This document shows, in pieces, positions 57,801 through 62,018 of a stretch of 64,000 nt of DNA. The notes beneath the pieces are model-generated. The model saw only the letters and a list, made by a program, of their open reading frames with translations, was not told the origin of the DNA and did no database searches. Origin of the DNA: Brachypterus glaber (lineage: Eukaryota > Arthropoda > Insecta > Coleoptera > Kateretidae); contig OY294044.1 in NCBI GenBank assembly GCA_958510825.1, positions 46,960,626-47,024,625 of the forward strand. The letters run 5' to 3'. How positions within the stretch are numbered: the first letter of the stretch is position 1; each line of letters starts with the position of its first letter. The translations under genes were made by a program, and so were the position numbers.

Positions 57801-58808
57801 CGCATTGCTTATTTTCTAGAGGTTTTGACAAGTACCTAACCTAACTTCTCCCAAAAAACTGATAAGGTATATGTTTTTTATATTTCCTTTGGATAAGATA
57901 TGATGAAAAAGCACTTAAACTACATTTCCAAGTTTATTTGCTCATGGGGAAGGTAATAAACAACAATGATAAGTTTAAATAGTTTTTTATATAAGAATTT
58001 AATTTTAAACCACATAAGCAAACACTTAGAAGTTAGTAAATAAAAGTTGAAATACCTTACCTACTCTATTTTTTACATTTTGCATACAAATCGAGAAAAA
58101 TTCCCACAGGCCTGTAAATTATGGTGTAAATAAACAATTTATAGGTTAAGTTTTTACGGTTAACCGTATCTAACTCACCTCCGAACCTGTGTTAGACGCG
58201 GTTACTGCCGGTTAGTGACGTCATCGCTTTCCCTCACTTACCGTATGTAACCGATTCTCACAAAAACGAGTTTCAGTAACCTGGTTAGTTCCGGTGACCC
58301 GACAAAAAATTGGCTTATAACTTCCACTTTTTAAAAACTTTTTATAATTATTTGTATGACGTAACATTTCAGTTATTTTAATCTTAATGTCAAAAATTAT
58401 CAAAAGCACAATGCGTAATAAAAATATCACTAAAAGTCATTTTTAAACAACTAATCATAGCTTCCTTGATCAAATTTGTTACTCAGATAGATAATGCTCC
58501 GAGTTTATATGACGCACTTTTCCTATAATTGTTAATACTAAAATTCACGTAAGGTATTAGGCCTACATATTTTTTGTAATAAATTTTGATATTTTTAGAT
58601 TCCGCTAGTGCCGCCAAGTCTTTCTTATAAGTTAGAGACGAAAGTAGTGGAAATTTTGACCGAAAATTTTCCAAACCAAAATAATTTAACTGGCAATGGT
58701 GAAAATAGTAATGTTATCAGGGTTTTTGTGACACGAGAAGGACAATCTCAACCTGTGTTGGCTGCCCTAATTAACATGCCCCCCACTGAAATGGCCTATG
58801 CAATATAA
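33857..58808 (+). CDS. BBS1: BBS1, BBSome subunit (whole gene, 10 exons)
   Basis: BBS1 is a core subunit of the BBSome, the coat-like complex that moves membrane proteins in and out of cilia; in other animals its beta-propeller binds the GTPase ARL6. Joining the exons listed below gives 596 residues, against 593 in human BBS1. The family match runs along the whole length: RWLEAH near the start, LILDP near residue 210, YDVEFR near 250, FGRLGQEDH near 370, FKILKRT near 390, the FLEQSMREREN linker, FQQDLIRLRLTAAR, and a C-terminal VTREGQSQPVLAALINMP. The order is N-terminal propeller with a helical insert (about 1-390), helical linker, and C-terminal GAE-like domain. Every splice junction is GT-AG and all phases agree. 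In insects such a gene is expected in ciliated sensory neurons and possibly sperm. Introns total about 23 kb and are mostly mobile-element DNA. The identity is secure from the sequence. The first exon and the exact exon 4 donor are inferred. Confidence 0.93.
33985..34141. mobile_element. MITE in BBS1 intron 1 (family interrupted by Tc1 at 44,760)
   Basis: Begins GAGGGGTAAACCGCAGAGGA and ends GGCTTACTCCTC, with GGTGTACAAA blocks and AAATCTT motifs. An inverted second copy flanks the Tc1-like element in intron 5. Confidence 0.65.
35234..35496 (+). CDS. BBS1: BBS1 exon 2
   Basis: The acceptor is TTTACAG and the donor GTAAGT. It encodes ELNILRWLEAHSD through CIEPRLP, the first propeller strands. 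The segment LADVVGDSDYRLVIADIK corresponds to human LADLHGDGEYKLVVGDL, and SRLKVYKGTLL to PRLKVLKGPLV. It enters in phase 2 and leaves one base (G) for exon 3. Confidence 0.93.
35890..36060. repeat. Dispersed repeat in intron 2
   Basis: GTTGACTCTTGGTAGTGACG, then GAGGGCCAGTAGCCC, matches 51,275-51,320 in intron 7. Related ends (TTCCATCAATCTATTTT) occur at 62,133 and near 55,572. Confidence 0.55.
36597..36799. mobile_element. MITE in BBS1 intron 2
   Basis: TAGTTCGTGTA and its inverse TACACGAACTA bound 203 bp; inside, AAGTCGCTTGTAAAACAACT and the inverse AGTTGTTTTGCAAGCGACTT continue the arms. Confidence 0.75.
37270..37510 (-). repeat. Dispersed repeat (inverted copy of 22,960 family)
   Basis: GAATTTCCCAAAATCGCCAA, then GTCCATCTGTCCGTCTGTC, then CACGATAACTCAAGAACG at 37,448-37,465. 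Followed to about 37,960 by low-complexity A/T runs. Confidence 0.7.
37994..39097. mobile_element. Fold-back element in BBS1 intron 2, 1.1 kb
   Basis: CAGGGTGTTTACTAAGTACG and the inverse CGTACTTAGTAAGCACCCTG bound an almost complete palindrome (left AATAACTCAGGAACCC, right inverse). It ends about 40 bases before exon 3. The family recurs in intron 9. Confidence 0.8.
39140..39335 (+). CDS. BBS1: BBS1 exon 3
   Basis: The acceptor is TTTCTTAG and the donor GTAAGA. It reads AVAVSCASDLLVYRNNKLSY through KSLPFKELSPR. YRNNKLSYIFTLPSSPLPPLE aligns with the human [21 protein letters not shown] stretch. The latter part is the start of the helical insert in the propeller. It leaves AG to be completed by exon 4. 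Confidence 0.9.
39336..40323. other. BBS1 intron 3; no gene
   Basis: Contains a loosely repeated unit (GGAAAATTGA...TTGTA...GGAAATTTC...AGAGGTG) at about 39,450, 39,535 and 39,790, and a G10 run near 39,640. No coding support. Confidence 0.5.
40324..40537 (+). CDS. BBS1: BBS1 exon 4 (ends at first of two tandem donors)
   Basis: The acceptor is TTCTGCAG. It encodes SQELLLEPPSKCEEYIRKY through DPINFGILHQ, finishing the helical insert and returning to the propeller; TETGDILILDP matches human TENKELLVLDP. Two in-phase donors lie 18 bases apart in a tandem duplication: GTAGGA at 40,538 and GTAAGA at 40,556. The second adds V-G-I-L-H-R and is the stronger donor. The first gives the length nearer to human BBS1. 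I list the shorter form; both may be used. Confidence 0.85.
40563..41872. mobile_element. hAT-like fold-back element in the BBS1 exon 4 donor
   Basis: GGTAAGAT at 40,555-40,562 is repeated at 41,873-41,880 (8-bp target duplication). Ends TAGTGTTGCCGCCTAA and TTAGGCGGAAACACTA. The interior is a long palindrome whose arms hold CGATAACGAGAGG repeats and a GTACGGTAGTATTTGACTAA block that recurs inverted near 41,450. The duplicated target is the GTAAGA splice donor itself. Confidence 0.85.
42457..42477. repeat. C homopolymer, about 20 bases
   Basis: An unbroken C run in a T/A-rich part of intron 4; this part (42,100-42,700) also has a CACGATAACTTAAGAACG copy at 42,130-42,147. Confidence 0.8.
42749..43772. 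mobile_element. TIR element with TAACGTTAG repeats (BBS1 intron 4)
   Basis: Ends CCCTAGTAGAAA and TTTCTACCAGGG. Many TAACGTTAGA and TCTAACGTT motifs, including near-exact tandem units around 43,560-43,700. A second MITE is nested at 42,862-42,999. It stops about 70 bases before exon 5. Confidence 0.7.
42862..42999. mobile_element. MITE nested in the TAACGTTAG element
   Basis: CCCTGCTGAAAATGACGGGT pairs with ACCCGTCATTTTCAATAGGG; arms continue through GGGCGGGTATAAATG. Flanked by TA on each side. Coordinates are good to a few bases. Confidence 0.75.
43841..44083 (+). CDS. BBS1: BBS1 exon 5
   Basis: The acceptor is GTTTTAG and the donor GTAAGT; 81 codons with both ends in phase 0. GLYDVEFRIVIATREKHICL matches human [20 protein letters not shown], and the exon ends ARDKMLHCYTKR, matching the STQDSLHGFTHKG region. 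These are propeller blades. Confidence 0.93.
44832..46114 (-). mobile_element. Tc1-like transposon, 1.28 kb
   Basis: Ends CAGTCGGTCAAGTAAGAGC and GCTCTTACTTGACCGACTG (19 bp perfect), with TA flanks at 44,830-44,831 and 46,115-46,116. It contains a broken minus-strand transposase. Confidence 0.88.
45003..45977 (-). pseudogene. Tc1-like transposase, frameshifted and catalytically damaged
   Basis: Pieces in order: VKRYPKTKNVDDLPARGLTG, then AKHEKMILKMFSQNPQLTLR (paired-type helix-turn-helix), then VIFTDEASF (first catalytic Asp), then WILQEGNDPKH and WPSQSPDGNLIENVW (third catalytic Glu). Functional relatives have QDNDPKH; here the second catalytic Asp is Gly (codon GGC). Stops and frame changes separate the pieces. 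A 22-bp perfect inverted repeat at 45,420-45,470 lies between the first and second catalytic motifs and distorts the protein there. Confidence 0.85.
46250..47090. other. BBS1 intron 5, no gene; possible SINE body piece
   Basis: TTTTGGCGAAGGCG near 46,262 resembles part of the SINE-like body at 27,838. GCATAATTATGCATAA motifs recur at 46,315-46,430. GTTTGCCTGGACGATCGTCCAGGCAAAC at about 46,637 is a short perfect palindrome. No ORF is supported. Confidence 0.45.
47091..47773. mobile_element. TIR element rich in AAGACGTCTT (BBS1 intron 5)
   Basis: Perfect 13-bp ends CCCAGACAGCACA and TGTGCTGTCTGGG. AAGACGTCTT-type palindromes and ATCTTAAAGACGTC motifs recur near both ends around a poly-A/T core. 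It has no transposase. Confidence 0.75.
48097..48325 (+). CDS. BBS1: BBS1 exon 6
   Basis: The acceptor is TTTTTAAG and the donor GTAAGT. It begins GQRLWSTKM (human GKKLWTVQM) and contains DTPSVITFGRLGQEDHVMVI (human [23 protein letters not shown]). It leaves one base, G. Residue 382, Ile, lines up with human Met390, the site of the common M390R disease change. Confidence 0.93.
48351..49390. mobile_element. TAACGTTAG-type element in BBS1 intron 6
   Basis: Starts CCCTAGTAGAAATTTAACGT 25 bases after the exon 6 donor; same end as the element at 42,749. TCTAACGTTAG motifs return at 49,240-49,370. The right terminus is not clear. It makes up most of the intron. Confidence 0.6.
49458..49619 (+). 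CDS. BBS1: BBS1 exon 7
   Basis: The acceptor is TATTTGTAG and the donor GTAAGA. It encodes GGTINFKILKRTADF (human GGGLIIKILKRTAVF), a variable loop, then KRSKLFLEQSMREREN (human KTRLYVDQTLREREA). It closes the propeller and starts the helical linker. Phase 1 on both sides. Confidence 0.93.
50161..50945. mobile_element. Fold-back element in BBS1 intron 7
   Basis: CAGGGTGACAATTTGAAAAC and the inverse GTTTTCAAATTGTCGCCCTG, with TA on both sides. The arms continue through GAGCAGCATTTAATATTTC. A CATAGTGTCATCAT stretch is duplicated in the right arm. Confidence 0.8.
51255..51395. repeat. Dispersed repeat in intron 7 (as at 35,890)
   Basis: AGAGTTGACTCTTGGTACTG, GAGGGCCAGCAGCCC, then GTACGATGATTAGAAAATAG and ATTGATGGAATAA. 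Shares parts with 35,890-36,060 and 62,133-62,373. Confidence 0.55.
51484..51692. mobile_element. Palindromic MITE, copy just before exon 8
   Basis: ACTATGGTCG...GGACCATA ends; the arms carry AGTAAATTAAAAATCGCACA and its inverse, and the core TATGTTTGTGTATAGAATAT type. A partial copy precedes it (51,395-51,460) and a fragment lies at 51,066-51,115. It ends about 25 bases before exon 8. Confidence 0.8.
51717..51844 (+). CDS. BBS1: BBS1 exon 8
   Basis: The acceptor is TTTTTTTTTAG and the donor GTAGGT. It encodes HQCFQQDLIRLRLTAARN through EQIKLSAQ, matching human HRAFQTDLYLLRLRAARA, the helical linker before the GAE domain. The exon is 128 bases long, so skipping it would shift the frame. Complete palindromic MITE copies lie about 25 bp before and 23 bp after it. 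Confidence 0.93.
51868..52086. mobile_element. Palindromic MITE, copy just after exon 8
   Basis: ACTATGGACTG to CAGACCATAGT with the same arms as the copy at 51,484. It begins 23 bases after the exon 8 donor. Confidence 0.85.
52149..52355. mobile_element. Palindromic MITE, third copy (intron 8)
   Basis: ACTATGGTCTGTTTCTTCAA to AAAACAGACCATAG; same family as 51,484 and 51,868. Confidence 0.85.
52681..52815 (+). CDS. BBS1: BBS1 exon 9
   Basis: The acceptor is TTTTTTCTAG and the donor GTAAGT; 45 codons, phase 0 at both ends. VLGLGPKFTLILTLEN matches human VQGLGPTFKLTLHLQN, and GFTVIYHTKPNVYNLS matches LLVCFLYNEALYSLP. These are the first strands of the C-terminal GAE-like domain. Confidence 0.93.
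53110..53560. mobile_element. Half of a fold-back element (intron 9)
   Basis: TATAAACATATGACC, AATAACTCAGAAAC and AATAAGGCCTATCAG match one arm of the element at 37,994. The opposite arm is missing. Confidence 0.65.
54898..55110. mobile_element. Palindromic MITE, fourth full copy (intron 9)
   Basis: CTATGGTCTATTTTTTCAAT to AAACAGACCATA; the arms hold AGTAAATTAAAAATCGCACA and its inverse. Confidence 0.85.
55992..57150. mobile_element. Fold-back element, 1.16 kb (intron 9)
   Basis: GGTGTATTTGAAATAGGGTC and its inverse GACCCTATTTCAAATACACC bound a nearly complete palindrome with TA flanks. Internal arms are like those of the element at 37,994. Confidence 0.8.
57151..58598. other. Rest of BBS1 intron 9; no gene
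   Basis: A 99-codon plus-strand ORF (57,333-57,632) starts inside ordinary intron sequence; it has no recognisable motif and I do not call it. 58,140-58,290 is richer in GGTTAACCG/ACGGTTAACC-like motifs. Confidence 0.5.
58599..58808 (+). CDS. BBS1: BBS1 exon 10 (last, with stop)
   Basis: The acceptor is GATATTTTTAG; it ends in TAA. IPLVPPSLSYKLETKVVEI matches human VPLLVPGLNYPLETFVESL, and VIRVFVTREGQSQPVLAAL matches IIKVLVLREGQSAPLLSAH, ending NMPPTEMAYAI. A possible poly(A) hexamer ATTAAA follows at 58,879-58,884, at the start of a fold-back repeat; AATAAA also occurs in the repeat's right arm at 59,301. Confidence 0.94.
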   Translation: MPLVPPSLSYKLETKVVEILTENFPNQNNLTGNGENSNVIRVFVTREGQSQPVLAALINMPPTEMAYAI

Positions 58809-58878
58809 AATGTTATTCTGAATAACTGTTAATTTTTTGATAAAATGTTGGGTTTGACAATGTATACCGTTTGTATAA

Positions 58879-59341
58879 ATTAAAGAATGCGTTTTGTGTA
58901 TTGCGGTATAAAATTTATTAATAGCCGAGCCGACTTTCATGAAAGCTGCAGCTACCTATGTAGCCATTTTCAAGGCTCCTGAAAAGTCAGAACATTGTAA
59001 GATGGGGTAAAAAAAGTTAGGTTAAGTAGACTTACTTTTGTCAGGCGTACAAAATCGTCACGATAAACATTAATAATAATAATAAATAGGACTGTAGTAC
59101 GTTAAATGTTAAATGTCTTTTTTAACGTACTGCAGTCCTATTTATTATTATTAATGTTTATTTTAAGTGTGATCGTGACGATTTTGTACGCCTGAAAAAA
59201 GTAAGTCTACTTAACCTCTTGTACCCCATCTTACAATGTTCTTACTTTTCAGGAGCCTTGAAAATGGCTACATAGGTAGCTGAAAGTCGGCTCGGCTATT
59301 AATAAATTTTATACCGAAATACACAAAACGCATTCTTTAAT
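58879..59341. mobile_element. Fold-back element immediately after BBS1
   Basis: TTAAAGAATGCGTTTTGTGT and its inverse ACACAAAACGCATTCTTTAA. The arms match closely for about 200 bp, with AGCCGAGCCGACTTTCA/TGAAAGTCGGCTCGGCT inside. It starts 70 bases after the stop codon and supplies the candidate poly(A) signals. Confidence 0.85.
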
Positions 59342-59463
59342 TGTTAATTTTTTATTTAATTTTGTTTTATTAAAAACTAAAACTAAAATATATTTTTGTT
59401 GTTTTGCAACCCTAAAAAATTCAAATTAAAAAAAAAGACAAGGGTCTTTAAAATTTTGATGTA

Positions 59464-59594
59464 ACGTCAAGTGGGGTGACTTCGGACGGTGTGGGTGACT
59501 TCGGACACTTTTTCGCAAAGCCCTCTGAACCAAAGCACGTGTGCGCAAGTTGTGGGGTTATGTGCACAAGTTGTTAAGTCACCCCACTTGACGG
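59464..59594. mobile_element. MITE, 131 bp, TA target site
   Basis: ACGTCAAGTGGGGTGACTT and its inverse AAGTCACCCCACTTGACGG, flanked by TA; GGTGACTTCGGAC is repeated inside the left end. Confidence 0.8.
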
Positions 59595-59929
59595 TATTTA
59601 TCCATTGTAAGAACCGTTTTTTGCCTGATTAATCTAGTCCTTTTTGGACTGTAGTTTAATCTAGGGACACTAGATTTACTTATCTCCATAAGTATAATGA
59701 ATCATTTACTGGGAGCTCGCGAAAGCTTTGGGACATCGAATTTTATAAAGACTATTTTGAAATTAAATCGGCACTTTAAGCGGTATTTTACTAACGAAAC
59801 CATCATGTCGACGCTATTATAATATTACAATCAAGTTAGGGGAATATGTATTTCTATCTTTTTTTAACTCATCAATTAAACAGAGCAAGAGATACGTACA
59901 GGTTAACCGGCGTTACCACAAAAAAATGG

Positions 59930-61545
59930 AAATTATATTGAAATATAATATATTTCGGTTATAATACTGAAATATTTCTGAAATATGTCAGTAATATGTC
60001 TGAAATATAGAAATGTCCGCAAATTTGTTTCAGTGAAATATCAGTTATGTTTCAGAAATATCTCTGAAACATTACAGTAATATTTCAGACATATTACTGG
60101 AATGTTTCAGTAATATTACTGTTAAGTTTTAGACATATTACTGGAATGTTTCAGTAATATTACTGTTAAGTTTCAGAAACATAATAGTAATCTTTCAGTA
60201 ATAATACTGTAACGTTTCAGAAATATTACTGTAATGTGTTAAGCATATATATTTAAGCAGGGGCAGAGAGTTAAAAATTTCATTCACTCTAACTCATTTT
60301 TTGTAGTAAAATAAATATGCCACTATAACAAGTTTTACATTGTTGGCAAAGAATTGACTCGAACTAACAGTTTGTACTTTGTCCCTATTTATTCTTCAGA
60401 TTTTTGTATTAATATTGTAAAAAAAAGTAATTCAATCAAATTTTGGCCTTGTGCAAATATTGCTGGAAAAATGATTAAACTGCCCTAAAAAAATGATGGT
60501 CAGCTTTTTACAACTCCATACAGCAAATAACTAGTCATCGTCGAATTTCCAGTGCTCGCATAGGCGCCGCGTCGATTCTACCGTTGACGCGAGATTTTGC
60601 TGAAAGTTGTCATTTTTTTAGTACTAAATCTGCAGAGTTTTTTATTTGAAGCTCATATCTTTTACTTCTTCTTCTACGCTCATGTCTTTTACTTCTTCTT
60701 CTACAGTTTTTTCATCCCGGGGCAACTTTTTATTGCCGTCTGACGGAGGCTTAACGGTGAATTCGCAGAACTGCCGCCGGACGAAGTGACCCTATTTTTT
60801 CTTCTACTCAAGTTTTTCAACCCCAATTTATGTTTTTGATAAACTTGATTATAAGAAAAACGTAACTCGGTTAAGCTTCAAATTAAAAGCACAGCATCAA
60901 TCAAATTTATGTAGTACTTTTTAAGTTAACTGAAAAAATGATAATTTGATAAACAGTTGTAGTGGCGTACCATGCAAGTCCTAGAAGATGGGGTAAAAAA
61001 CATAGTTGTACATTATTTGTTGCTGTTAATACGAAAAAAAATTAATCATTCTTAAAACAAACAAAAGTAAAGAATGTTTAAGCTTCAAAACAAAAAAAGA
61101 ATCAGTCAAATCCATTAATTAGTTTTCGAAATATTTGAATTTAAAAAATGTCAATTTTTTAGGTGTCCGGAATTTAATGCGCGGCAGTGTATATTTTTTG
61201 TTTTTTAAATTCCTATTTTTATATATTTTGTGTGTATTATTTCATATAAATATGTATTATTTCATATAAATATTTAACTAAATAACTAATAGTTAATTTC
61301 AAATATAACAACAAAATATGTCTAAAATATTTCATTTGAAATATAGCAAAATATTTCAGATATATTTCAGACATATTTCGTTTATAATAATTCAAATGAA
61401 ATATGTCTAAAATATTTCAGACATATTTCGTTTGTAATATTTTGAATGATATATGTCTGAAATATTTCAGACATATTTCGTTTGTAATATTTCAAATGAA
61501 AGAGGTCTGAAATATTTCAGACATATTACAACATTTCCGTAATAC
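59930..61545. repeat. Element rich in TGAAATATTTCAGACATATT motifs
   Basis: Dense TTTCAGTAATATTACTG motifs at 59,985-60,240 and TGAAATATTTCAGACATATT units of about 43 bp at 61,310-61,535, facing each other. Between them lie a repeat piece at 60,537-60,583 (inverted copy at 7,655) and a CCGCCGGACGAAGTGACCC MITE end at about 60,776. No gene is supported. Confidence 0.65.
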
Positions 61546-62003
61546 GACATGCCCAGTTGGATAGTTTCACACAGATATTTCAAATTGATGTATCCTAAAA
61601 AGGTACAATAATGTAATATTTAATATTTTAAAAATTGTAAATTTTGCGACTCCCGGTAAATAAATACCAAAACTCCGGCCTCTGCTAATGACAGACAAAA
61701 ATCGAAAAATACGATTTTTTGAACATAGCTATTTTTTACAATTTAGTGATTCTTACAAAGAAACCCAATAAAAATATGTTTGGAACTTTTAAAATAAAAG
61801 TAATGAAGTTAATTTACCTACTATAGTTTTTCTTTTACCATAATAAATACTATTATTACTAAACTTTGTTGAAGTTGTAGACCAAAGTCATTTTTAAATT
61901 ATACTATAAATAAATAATTTGTTTTAAAGTTAAACGTATAAAACAAAGTTCTTACAATTTCTTTTATCAATTTGAATTTTTTTTCTTTCATAACGGGGGT
62001 AAA
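61546..62003. other. Upstream region of the ACBP gene
   Basis: A+T-rich with no clear TATA or initiator that stands out. The promoter and any 5' untranslated exon probably lie here or further upstream. Confidence 0.4.
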
Positions 62004-62018
62004 ATGTCAACTCAAGAG
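62004..62018 (+). CDS. ACBP exon 1
   Basis: ATGTCAACTCAAGAG followed by the donor GTAAGA; encodes MSTQE in phase 0. The context AAA-ATG is suitable for initiation. Upstream 5'-UTR exons, if any, were not identified. Confidence 0.85.
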
